Positions 19,097-27,380 of a stretch of DNA of 64,000 bases are shown here, piece by piece. Source of the stretch: G963663495 sp963663495. Its GTDB lineage: Bacteria; Bacteroidota; Rhodothermia; Rhodothermales; Bin80. Numbering within the stretch: position 1 is the stretch's first letter; each line of letters begins with the position of its first letter. Below the pieces are notes generated by a model, which worked only from the letters and a program-made list of their open reading frames with translations, searched no databases and was not told the origin of the DNA. The stretch lies in contig OY760427.1 in NCBI GenBank assembly GCA_963663495.1, forward strand, positions 744,001 to 808,000, read 5' to 3'. The position numbers were made by a program, and so were the translations under genes.

Positions 19097-20083
19097 GTGG
19101 CGCTAGAAGGATCACGGACTCAGTTTTTCTTCAACGAATTGTCCGCTCGTGTCCAAGCTTCGTCCAAGTCGCATGGCCGTGAACGCATAGATGACATGAT
19201 TGATGCGGTGGCGACAATGATGGACGGTAATCCAGCGTGGTTTTTTGTGGTTGGGGAGCCCAATTTGTGGACTATTGAGCTGTCGCCCGGGTTCACGGTG
19301 AGTGATTGGATCCACCAATCGGATTGTGATCGGCGGACACTCTTGCTCAGCATTGCGAGCAAAGAAAGTTTGCCGAGGGACGCGAGTGAAGCCCTAGCCA
19401 ATCGCTTCCAATTGTCGGAATACTTCCTTTCACAGGGGTCCCGTGGCGCATCAGTAAGGGGCATGGAGGCTAGGGGGTTTGGAGCCGCCGTTCTATTCGA
19501 GGGGATCGGTGTCAGCTTGAGATCGGAGGACCGGTGGAGCCAGACTCAAGTATCACTGCAGCATATGTGGTTAGACGAAGATTGCATGGAAAGAAATGAT
19601 GAAGTCGAAGCACTGAACTTATCCGCGTCCACCCAAGCGTCGCATCTCCTGGAACTTCAGCGCAAAAGGATCAGGAGCGACCTCAAAGGTGATCCGGCAC
19701 GTTTGTTTGGCAGGAAGCTTGAGGTATTCCCTCATTTAGTGTTCGGCCTAGATGTTGATAGTCATGTGCAATTACTCCCGCAAGGTGTCCTGCGGGTAGC
19801 GGTCGGGAAGCTAATGACGCTTGATGGCGCCGTTCGGGCACGGCGCTCGAACGAAGAGGCGACCTTTCCCTTCATGCCGAAGTGTCATGCCGAAAGTGAG
19901 CCCACTATGCAAAAGTACGGATGCCAGCGAAGATTCAAGAATGCAGAAGGCGGCTTTGCGACCTATCAATATCACGCTATGATTGGTTCTGATCACCGAA
20001 TCCATCTTCGCGTTTGTCACCATCCTCGACGAATCGAAATAGGCTACATCGGTCGGCACTTGGATACCGTGAGGTTCAACTGA
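19097..20083 (+). CDS. Unknown protein, third gene of the DUF262-ATPase operon
   Basis: The start is GTG 19,097, 20 bp after the ATPase stop; the product is 328 aa. I do not recognise a named domain. The N-terminal half is mixed charged/hydrophobic (ERIDDMIDAVATMMDG, WFFVVGEP) with no membrane segment or signal. The C-terminal ~70 residues look conserved and compact (PFMPKCHAESEPTMQK, then FATYQYHAMIGSDHRIHLR, then EIGYIGRHLDT), with several His, Cys and Arg residues that could be catalytic or structural. Its position after a DUF262 and a DUF3696 ATPase suggests it is the third component, possibly the effector or sensor. No frame disruption is seen. Confidence 0.7.
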   Translation: MALEGSRTQFFFNELSARVQASSKSHGRERIDDMIDAVATMMDGNPAWFFVVGEPNLWTIELSPGFTVSDWIHQSDCDRRTLLLSIASKESLPRDASEALANRFQLSEYFLSQGSRGASVRGMEARGFGAAVLFEGIGVSLRSEDRWSQTQVSLQHMWLDEDCMERNDEVEALNLSASTQASHLLELQRKRIRSDLKGDPARLFGRKLEVFPHLVFGLDVDSHVQLLPQGVLRVAVGKLMTLDGAVRARRSNEEATFPFMPKCHAESEPTMQKYGCQRRFKNAEGGFATYQYHAMIGSDHRIHLRVCHHPRRIEIGYIGRHLDTVRFN

Positions 20084-20202
20084 GTGTAAGCGTGCAGTCC
20101 AGTACAGGGTAGCGGGTCTATTGGCGGTGTTGGAGGGTACAATGCGGATGCGGTTGGAAGAGGGGGAGAATGTGGGCTTGTCGAATCTGGACGATTCGGC
20201 GT

Positions 20203-20440
20203 CAGGCAGCTATGCGGCCTTCCCCTTGTGGGCTTTGTGCCTGTTTCCAATGATGGGGCAATAGCGCCGCTATGTCATAGGAAGGATGCCTCGGGATGCG
20301 CCGGAACACATCCGTGAGCCGCTCCATGGGATTCACATAATGCCGCTCTTTTCCAAAGCACGCAAGCCATCGAAGCTCGTGTGCATATCCACCGGCGGAT
20401 GGTAAAAGAAGTACCGGTGCGAAGGTGCCACTCCGATCAT
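20203..20440 (-). pseudogene. IS66 remnant: Orf2 start fused to transposase C-terminus
   Basis: Reading leftward from ATG 20,440, MIGVAPSHRYFFYHPPVDM and SFDGLRALEKSG match the start of the IS66 TnpB/Orf2 protein. After a stop the sequence continues VNPMERLTDVFRRIPRHP then YDIAALLPHHWK, the C-terminal end of the IS66 DDE transposase, stopping at TGA 20,203-20,205. The ~1.5 kb that should lie between them is deleted. With the IS66 Orf1 fragment at 23,660-23,960 on the same strand, it may be the two ends of one former element. Confidence 0.8.
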
Positions 20441-20771
20441 GACTGCGTCAGCCTGGCCAAGTAGGAAGCAGAGACCGGTGCAAAGAACCGCCCAGGTACT
20501 CGCCTAGATAGTGTTTGCCAGAAAAGTATGGTCTTGCGAGCGACTCTTGGCTGAGTGGGGGGCTGGAATTCGAATTGGGGATCGGAATGACAAGTCAGCA
20601 AGGATTTTTCGACGGTAACGGTGCCGACTTTGTCCGCTCACGCCGGCAATCCTAGGGTTTTGACGTTGATCAGACGTGTTTTTGTCGTCCATCAGCGAGG
20701 CATGAACATACGTTGGCCTCTCGCCCTTGCAGGCTACCTTGATTCTGTGCTGAAGACGCTCGCGCGAGTAC

Positions 20772-22196
20772 CTACGCCGCGCGCTTGCGGGCCTGCTCGC
20801 ACCGCCTTCGTCGCTCCTCGCTCCGCTTCACTATCTGTCCGATACGGTGCACATTTGCCGCTACCACTACCAGCGCCACCGTTCGAACAAAGCCTTCCTT
20901 GCCACGGGTCCGTATCAAACCCAGGCCCCGATGATTCAAATTGTTGATCGCCGACTCCACTGCCGGATGCTGACGACGACCCTCCACAAACTTCGGATCG
21001 GATTCCCTCTCCTTGTCCGCTTTGCTCAACTTACCCCTCTTCGGCATGATCACCGTGTCCAACACCGGCTCCAGCGCCTTACGGTTCTTTACCGATGAGT
21101 ACCCCTTATCCATGCTGCACGATGTGATCGCCGGATACCGATCCTTCGCTTTCTTCATAAACCCCACAATCATATCCGAATCCACCCCTTCGTGCAGTAT
21201 CTGATGCCACAATATCAACTGATGCTGATCCTCCAGCACGCATACCGGCAGACCCAACTCCGCAATCACCCCCGCCTTCCCCTTGGTGATCCAACGAGTA
21301 TGCGGCTCATGTATCGAAAATACCTTCTCATCATGCGGAATCACCTCCCCCTTCAATAGACGCCTATCTACTTGATCTATCTGCCTTTGTGCATCTGCCA
21401 AGTACCGCAACACCTCCTCAAGATCCGCGTCTTTCTCCTTCAACACGCTGACACTGCTCTCCGCACGCTCAATCAGAACACGACACATCTTCACATACTT
21501 TCTCACCTTCGACTCATCACGCCACTGACGGTGCGTACGCACCCGGTTGAAGGCCTTCTTCAAGGTACGACTCCAGTACACAGCCTTGCGCCAGCCCGCA
21601 AGGCTGTGCGCCTCACATGCGCAATGCAACTCCCGAATCAGGCACCGCATCGATTCCCACAACAAACGAACATCCGTAGGCCACTCCACATTCGCTTTGG
21701 CCACCGCCGAATCAACCCGGCAAAGAAGCGGCTCCTCTGGCTCCTGTTCTACCAATCGGTGACCGCAAGCCACCACCGCATCGTTGATCTGCTTCAGGAT
21801 GTCCGCTGTTAGCAGGCTCACGTTATCAATAACGGTCTGCAGCTGATAGACAGGCTCGTCCCAGAAATTCGTATGCCCCAGCATCTGGCGCACCTCCAAA
21901 TGATTGGCGGCCAGGCTCCTCAAACGATCAAAGTCGCAGTTGAGGGCCTGCTTCAATACCCCCAAGACAAAGACGCGCCAAAGTGCCATCCCCGGACGAC
22001 CACGCTGCAAATCAATATTCGGAAGCAACTGCTTCTCCAGGATCTCAAAGATCTTCTGCCGAGCCGTTGGGTCGCAATACAGGTGCTGCAGACCTTTTAG
22101 CGCTGCCGGTATATCGTCCCGGTCTTTGGGGTGGAAGGTTATCTCTTCAATGGGGACCTGCCCGAGCTTAAACTGTGTATCCTCTACAATCCGCAT
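20772..22196 (-). CDS. ISNCY-family (ISDol1-like) transposase
   Basis: ATG 22,196 (MRIVEDTQFKLGQVPIEEI) corresponds to the start in copy A; an in-frame ATG 30 bp upstream lies inside a palindrome and is less likely. The 474-aa protein has the layout of ISNCY-family transposases: an N-terminal helical domain (RQKIFEILEKQLLPNID), GRPGMALWRVFVLGVLKQAL, VDSAVAKANVEWPTDVRLLWES, a long coiled-coil-like middle (ESSVSVLKEKDADLEEVLRY), then a DDE-like core (LEDQHQLILWHQILHEGVDS; SMDKGYSSVKNRKAL; VESAINNLNHRGLGL). It is intact, so it may still move copy A in trans. Confidence 0.85.
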   Translation of the reverse strand: MRIVEDTQFKLGQVPIEEITFHPKDRDDIPAALKGLQHLYCDPTARQKIFEILEKQLLPNIDLQRGRPGMALWRVFVLGVLKQALNCDFDRLRSLAANHLEVRQMLGHTNFWDEPVYQLQTVIDNVSLLTADILKQINDAVVACGHRLVEQEPEEPLLCRVDSAVAKANVEWPTDVRLLWESMRCLIRELHCACEAHSLAGWRKAVYWSRTLKKAFNRVRTHRQWRDESKVRKYVKMCRVLIERAESSVSVLKEKDADLEEVLRYLADAQRQIDQVDRRLLKGEVIPHDEKVFSIHEPHTRWITKGKAGVIAELGLPVCVLEDQHQLILWHQILHEGVDSDMIVGFMKKAKDRYPAITSCSMDKGYSSVKNRKALEPVLDTVIMPKRGKLSKADKERESDPKFVEGRRQHPAVESAINNLNHRGLGLIRTRGKEGFVRTVALVVVAANVHRIGQIVKRSEERRRRCEQARKRAA

Positions 22197-22218
22197 GGTA
22201 TTAATCGTATGAATAATC

Positions 22219-22232
22219 GGCCCCAAGGGGCC
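22219..22232. promoter_or_regulatory. GC palindrome just upstream of the ISNCY-type transposase start
   Basis: GGCCCCAAGGGGCC is a perfect 14-bp palindrome 23 bp before the ATG at 22,196. Copy A keeps an imperfect version (AAGGCCCCTTTGGGCC) at the same place. It could be an operator or an RNA hairpin that limits transposase expression; function is inferred from position and conservation only. Confidence 0.4.
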
Positions 22233-22436
22233 TTATATCGATGAAAACGCCCGAAACAGAAGGATTTGGCCAAACATTCGTTAGAGACACGCTGGCTGAA
22301 TAATCTGCAATGTGCAAATACGGTATGGCTCATATCCATCTGTAACCGTAACGCTTACAGATGGATAGAACGAGTATCAAACGGCCTTGTTTCGCCGTTT
22401 TTCAGCCCTCCTACCTTTTTCTGGCAAACACTAGAT

Positions 22437-22833
22437 ATATGATCTCTACCTGCGCAGCTTCCCCTGACGCTGCCCTGCGCTACCTAACTCTACCGTGTGC
22501 CCAGTTCAGATACTTAACACTGTATAATATTTATCTGTTTTTGCAAGTTTGGTGTAGTGATTGGTTCTTCCAAGAGGTGCGGAGCCCTTGGACCGGAGTG
22601 ATGCTTGCACCGGGGATGCGGGAAACGTAGCATCATTTGGCATGCGCGAGGCGCATGTCTATGCGATGGACATACGTCGGCGCTATAACGCCCGGTAGCT
22701 CTGGCGTCTTTACAGTTCTCTTCCGAATCCCCGTTGCCATCGCACTAAACGTTGGCGCGGCAACGACGCTGGGTGGCAGGTATCACTCCCTGCTATGGGT
22801 ACGTTTGTTGCTTCGCGTGCTCGTCATTCTCGC
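22437..22833. other. Region without recognisable gene
   Basis: About 400 bases between the ISNCY-type element and the DUF4338 fragment. Only short open frames without motifs are seen. It does not contain the missing C-terminal part of the DUF4338 transposase. Confidence 0.4.
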
Positions 22834-23610
22834 TTAACGATGACGCCCACGCCCCTTGGTTTTCCCCACACACTGAAACCCCGCAGCCCGAAAACACGTG
22901 CCGCGATGTTCGGGGCCCACAAAGGTCTCTATCACCCACGGCACATACCCGTAACGGTTCTCAAAATCCTCTGGAAAACGACGCAATACCTTCCCCAGTG
23001 TATGGCTGGCAAGGTTCCTGATCCGCACCATGGAGCGAATCAGGAACCGATTCAAACCCACGACATGGTCCCGGTAGTCCTCACGCTGCTCGTCCGACCA
23101 CGCCATCCATCTGTCGCGCGCCTTCAGATACAGCGCCACAGCCGCAAAGCCTATCGCTCCGATGTAGCCATGCTCGCTCCCGACAAGATAGCGCAACTGC
23201 CGTCCGGCAAACCGTGGCGCACACATCGGATGCTCGGCCTCCACAAGCGTATTCCAGATCGCACGCTGCCCGGCATCTTCTACCAATTCCAACTCCAGGC
23301 CGCGCACATCCTTGAGCAAAGTCGGCACTCCAGCAGGCGCAGGTACCGGTTCGTCCAACAAACGAGGCACAGCGCCTCGGACCACGCGCTTCGGTGCAGG
23401 CAAGGACAGCGCACCCTCGGCTTCGAGTGTCTTGAGCGCCTGCAAACAACTGCTGTGCTGCACACGTCCTAAGGCATCATAAAAGCCAAACGCTTCACTC
23501 ACACGGCGACTTATCGCTGTACGACCATCGTCAGGATGCTGCTCCATGACCTCTGTCAACTCACATGGAGCGGCACGCAGTGTCCTCAGAATCTGATGTT
23601 GAACCACCAT
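22834..23610 (-). pseudogene. DUF4338 domain of an IS4-type transposase, truncated
   Basis: The 258-aa open frame (MVVQHQILRTLRAAP...) aligns along its whole length with the N-terminal ~270 residues of the full-length transposase at 61,453-63,744. Shared blocks include RVSEAFGFYDALGR/AVCEEFGFVDARGE, HGYIGAIGFAAVALYL/HGYLGAVGFSAAALCL, WMAWSDEQR and NLASHTLGKVLRRFPEDF. It ends GKTKGRGRHR at the point where the full-length protein would continue into its DNA-binding and DDE domains. Stand-alone DUF4338 proteins are often labelled as the Druantia protein DruA, but here the domain is plainly transposon-derived. No Druantia helicase gene (druE type) is near. Confidence 0.75.
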
Positions 23611-23659
23611 GCCGCCAATCTAAGCGGCGTGAATTACAGTGTCAGTAGGGGTACCGGTT

Positions 23660-23960
23660 AAACGGTAGACCTATCTCCACGAAGCCTCGGCTGTCCTCGG
23701 CTGCAGTTTCCTGGCGATACTTCCGCCTCCAATAATGCAACGGCGCGTACGAGATGCCGTGCCCTCCACAAAGCGCCGCCGAGGACTAGGTCCTTTCTTT
23801 AAACTGTTCTACCAGCGGAAACATCTCTTCCGTCGTACGTTTGGGCTGTACGATGCGATATGGGGTCTGGGTTCTCACGTTCACGGGTAAGCTCCCCAGA
23901 ACCCATCACCTAATCAGGATGCAGTTCACCGCAGGCTTGTGATGCACCCCGCAGATCTAT
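23660..23960 (-). pseudogene. IS66 left end and Orf1 remnant
   Basis: Leftward from ATG 23,826, MFPLVEQFKERT matches IS66 Orf1 (TnpA-type helix-turn-helix protein), but an in-frame TAG follows directly; afterwards GHGISYAPLHYWRRKY continues the family pattern. The bases upstream (23,830-23,960, containing GAGAACCCAGACCCCATA and AGCTTACCCGTGAACGTGAG on the minus strand) match the IS66 left end at 63,797-63,917. It is non-functional. Confidence 0.8.
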
Positions 23961-24662
23961 TGATCTGAACGTAGCGTTACATCGGCCTCTACCCGGTTGC
24001 ATGAGATTCAAGTGTCATGGAGGTCGCCTCAACTCTTGTCATAATGCAAGCCCTTGATGCGCCGCAAACACGCGGGAGCAGCCCCAAGGGTATATTCACA
24101 TGGTCGCAAGATAGCAGGGCGACATTCTAGCCAACAACAAGTGGGTAGACTACAGCAATATGGACTTGTTCTGCTTGAATGTCGGTTCGTCAGCCGGCGG
24201 AAGATGGTTACCGTCACCAAGTCCGCGGCTACCGTATTCATTGCCCTGGCGCGACACATGGAGTAATTCAGCACCGGAGAGAGATGCGAACTCGTATTGA
24301 TGGGATAGAGCTCCAGTTTGCATGGCAGGAAGATTGCGGGGCACCTACGGATGGTCACATCCATTGCCGCCTCTGGACCACTGATCGCGTACTTGAATCG
24401 AACAGCCTGTCTCGGCGTATCACCACACCTCCGGTACATCCGCGTCACGGTGATCCATGGTTCAACTATGGAAGGGCGTGCCACAGGAGTCCATGAGTAT
24501 GTGTGCGACTCACCCGCGCCCGGCAGCGTCCGCCAGTGCGAGCTCGTAAGTCCGTATAGTGTCGTTCCATGCCGCAGTACTTAGGAGTGCATTTGGGAAA
24601 ATTGACCAGCGAAGGCAGGTTCTGTGCGTATAGGATATCGTAGCTCATCAAGCAGCTCATTC
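23961..24662. other. Region without recognisable gene
   Basis: About 700 bases. A 151-codon minus-strand open frame (24,029-24,484) has no recognisable motif and I do not call it. The end of the region should contain the promoter for the FAD oxidase operon. Confidence 0.4.
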
Positions 24663-26120
24663 ATGGAAACCCCTACCCAACGGTCAACCGGCACCTTTCA
24701 CTACGAAATGATTCGTAGTGAGCTGGAGGAGGTCGTGGGACCGGACTACATCAGTACCCGGGAGGCAGATAAGCTGGTTTATTCCTGCGACTGGTTCTGG
24801 TTGCCGCAGATGTGGTTGGACCGCAAACAGCGCCTCCCCGCACCGGACTACATCGTACACCCCGGTACGGTCGAAGAAATCTCCATCATTATGGAGATTG
24901 CGAACAGGCACAAGATTCCGGTCATTCCCTGGGGCGGCGGTTCGGGAACGCAGGGCGGGGCGCTGGCGCTGTACGGCGGAATCGTCATGGACCTCAAGAG
25001 GCTGGACCGTTTGATCAGGATCGACGAAAAGTCGCTGACCGTTACTGCACAGGCAGGGATTAACGGCGCCCGCCTTGAATGGGAGCTAAACGAGCGCGGG
25101 CTTACGCTGCCGCATTATCCGGCGTCATCCAATTGTGCTACGCTGGGTGGGTACCTGGCCCCTCGCGGATCAGGTACCATCAGTACCAAGTACGGAAAGG
25201 CTGAAGACTTGGTGCTAGGTATGCAATTGGTAATGCCCACCGGGGAGATCGTGCGTACGCCAAGCGTACCGAGCCATGCCTCCGGCCCAGATTTTATGCG
25301 CCTGTTTCTGGGATCCGAAGGCACGCTCGGAATCATCACCGAGGCGACCATGCAGGTGGATTATCTCCCGCAGGTGAGGCTGTTGCGGGCACTCTTGTTT
25401 GACGATATTGCGCACGCCATTGAGGCGGGCCGCCTCCTCATGACACGCCGGCTAGACCCCATGGTCATCCGACTGTACGATCCCAACTCAACAGCCTCGC
25501 GGCTCAAAACAATACTGAACCTGGAGTTGTCCGGTGCCTATATGGTGGTGGGGTTTGATGGTGATAAGGACCTCGCAGCGCTTCAGGAAAAGAAGGCGAT
25601 GGAGATATGTACCAGGCTGGGGGCCCGTGATCTTGGCCGTGAACCGGGAGAGCGCTGGTGGAATCACCGATACGACTTTTATTACCCTCCGCGAAATCTG
25701 AGTTTTCCTTGGATGTACGGTACCACGGAGACGGTATCAACATTTGACAGGATTGAGGGAATTTGGCGTGCGCAAAAGAAAGCAGTCGAGGAAGGGTTCG
25801 CCGAATGGAATATCGATTACATAGCACACTTCTCCCACTGGTTTCATTGGGGATCAGGAATGTATTCGCGCTTTATCATCAAAGAACCTCCAGAGGATGC
25901 GGAGGAGGCCATCCGCCTGCACAACCGGGTCTGGAAGGTTGCCATTGGCGCCGTCTTGGATAATGGGGGCATGATCAACGAGCATCACGGTGTGGGATTA
26001 AAGCTGGCTCGCTTTATGCGGCCCCAGTATAAGAGCAGCTGGCCAGTCTTGAAGCGGCTGAAGGGAGCGCTGGATCCCGGTGGGATCATGAACCCAGGCA
26101 AAGTTGGGTTCGGACTTTAG
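24663..26120 (+). CDS. FAD-linked oxidase (GlcD / vanillyl-alcohol oxidase family)
   Basis: ATG 24,663 (METPTQRSTGTFHYEMI) gives 485 aa; an in-frame upstream start adds 13 Ser-rich residues. The PCMH-type FAD domain is clear: PDYIVHPGTVEEISIIMEIA, IPVIPWGGGSGTQGGALA, ASSNCATLGGYLAPRGSG, FMRLFLGSEGTLGIITEATM. The C-terminal cap ends with NEHHGVGLKLARFM (catalytic His region) and LDPGGIMNPGKVGF, typical of D-2-hydroxyacid dehydrogenases and alkyl-DHAP synthase relatives. It probably oxidises a 2-hydroxy acid and passes electrons to the Fe-S protein encoded 16 bp downstream. Proximity to uxaC hints at a sugar-acid substrate, but that is inference. Confidence 0.9.
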   Translation: METPTQRSTGTFHYEMIRSELEEVVGPDYISTREADKLVYSCDWFWLPQMWLDRKQRLPAPDYIVHPGTVEEISIIMEIANRHKIPVIPWGGGSGTQGGALALYGGIVMDLKRLDRLIRIDEKSLTVTAQAGINGARLEWELNERGLTLPHYPASSNCATLGGYLAPRGSGTISTKYGKAEDLVLGMQLVMPTGEIVRTPSVPSHASGPDFMRLFLGSEGTLGIITEATMQVDYLPQVRLLRALLFDDIAHAIEAGRLLMTRRLDPMVIRLYDPNSTASRLKTILNLELSGAYMVVGFDGDKDLAALQEKKAMEICTRLGARDLGREPGERWWNHRYDFYYPPRNLSFPWMYGTTETVSTFDRIEGIWRAQKKAVEEGFAEWNIDYIAHFSHWFHWGSGMYSRFIIKEPPEDAEEAIRLHNRVWKVAIGAVLDNGGMINEHHGVGLKLARFMRPQYKSSWPVLKRLKGALDPGGIMNPGKVGFGL

Positions 26121-26136
26121 GGACAGGTAGAAACCT

Positions 26137-27231
26137 ATGTTGAATAACGTTATTGCCACCACAGAGCTCTGCAGGCACTCGCTAATGTGCCGACATGTGT
26201 GCCCCGTGGGCAATCTCACTCGCTCGGAGACATTGACGCCACATGGTTGGGCTCAGCTAGTGGCGATGGAACAGCGTGGATTGTCAACATGGAACGCTGA
26301 AACAGTTGACGCGCTGTACCAGTGCGCTGACTGTGGCAACTGCCGAACGCACTGCGTTTCGAGTCAACCGCTGCCCGAGGCCATAGCCGCCGTCCGGGCC
26401 GGACTGGCAAAGGATCACCAAGCGCCGCGGGTGGTGTACGAGGTTGGCAAGCTGCTACAGGAATGGAGGAATCCCTATCTACCCAAGGTGCCGGAGCCGG
26501 TTGTGGAGACCGGAGAGTGTGCGCTGTTCGTGGGCGACGCAGCGTTCCATCTTCGCCCCACCGCGTGGCAAGCGGCCTGCCGACTCCTGGAAGCGGCGGG
26601 CGTGGAGGCCGTGAGCATTGCTAAGGGTAGGAATACCGGGTACATGGCAAGCGCCTTAGGTCTTACAGATGTGGCGCGCAGCTTGGCGCAGGAAACCTTG
26701 GCGGAGCTGCGGTCCTCAGGAGCTAGCCGAATTTATGCGATTGCTCCGGAGCACCACTTTGCTTTGGGGCAGCTGTTCGATGAGCGCTTGGGCTGTCCGT
26801 TGCCGGAGGGGATCAGGATTGTGGGACTCCTCAGGTTTCTTCATCACTGCTTGGATCAAGGTACACTGAAGCTGCGACCAAAGGGTCCAAGTATCTCGTA
26901 CGCCTATATTGACCCCACACACGCCGTACGAAGCGGGGCGTTCGACGCACCGCGCAAGTTGCTTTGCGCTGTTTTGGGACCGCCGGCGGGGGAGCTTTTC
27001 TGGCGAAGAGAGAGGGCATACCCCTGTGGTAACCTCGCCTTGGAATATACGCATCCGCAGCTCGCGGACTCCCTGACCAGAGCACGACTGGAGGATGCAA
27101 AGCGAACCGGTTGCCAGGTCGTGGTCACGGAAGACCCGGGATGCCTGATCCACTTGGACCGACTGGCACCTGAATTTGGACTGGAGGTTCGTGGGCTGTA
27201 CGAGACCATTGCAGACTATTTGCCGGAATGA
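26137..27231 (+). CDS. Fe-S (CCG-type) oxidoreductase subunit
   Basis: 364 aa from ATG 26,137, 16 bp after the FAD oxidase. The N-terminal ferredoxin-like region has two cysteine clusters, CRHSLMCRHVCP and CADCGNCRTHC, suited to two [4Fe-4S] clusters. The C-terminal half resembles the CCG domain of GlcF/LutA/HdrB-type proteins (IDPTHAVR ... APRKLLCAVLGPPA ... YPCGNLALEYTHPQLADSLT ... VVTEDPGCLIHL). The first CCG cysteine pair is partly replaced (DPTHAVR where DPCHxxR is usual). It is the likely electron-transfer partner of the FAD oxidase, coupling it to the membrane or another carrier. Confidence 0.85.
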   Translation: MLNNVIATTELCRHSLMCRHVCPVGNLTRSETLTPHGWAQLVAMEQRGLSTWNAETVDALYQCADCGNCRTHCVSSQPLPEAIAAVRAGLAKDHQAPRVVYEVGKLLQEWRNPYLPKVPEPVVETGECALFVGDAAFHLRPTAWQAACRLLEAAGVEAVSIAKGRNTGYMASALGLTDVARSLAQETLAELRSSGASRIYAIAPEHHFALGQLFDERLGCPLPEGIRIVGLLRFLHHCLDQGTLKLRPKGPSISYAYIDPTHAVRSGAFDAPRKLLCAVLGPPAGELFWRRERAYPCGNLALEYTHPQLADSLTRARLEDAKRTGCQVVVTEDPGCLIHLDRLAPEFGLEVRGLYETIADYLPE

Positions 27232-27380
27232 TGACTGCATGGATTTGCTGAGCGCCATGGTTCGCCCGTACTGCGCGTGCACGGTATGCGTGGATAGGAC
27301 AGATCGCATACAACCGACGTATGGAACCCGGACAGGGGGGGTGCGAGGATGCCGGTGCGCGTTACCGTTAGGCGGTTGAA

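Larger units (their letters stand above)
20510..22432 (-). mobile_element. ISNCY-type element copy B (complete)
   Basis: The ends are AGTGTTTGCCAGAAAA (from 20,510) and TTTTTCTGGCAAACACT (to 22,432), 16-bp inverted repeats. A 4-bp direct repeat AGAT flanks it at 20,506-20,509 and 22,433-22,436. It is 1,923 bp with one intact gene, and serves as the reference for interpreting the intron-split copy A. Confidence 0.9.

Noticed and set aside
22834..23610. Stand-alone DUF4338 protein as a Druantia defence gene
   Set aside because: It aligns end to end with the N-terminal part of the transposase at 61,453-63,744, lies among IS remnants, and no other Druantia gene is nearby.
24029..24484. 151-codon minus-strand frame upstream of the FAD oxidase
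   Set aside because: Composition is not protein-like and no motif is visible; alternative frames are equally open.
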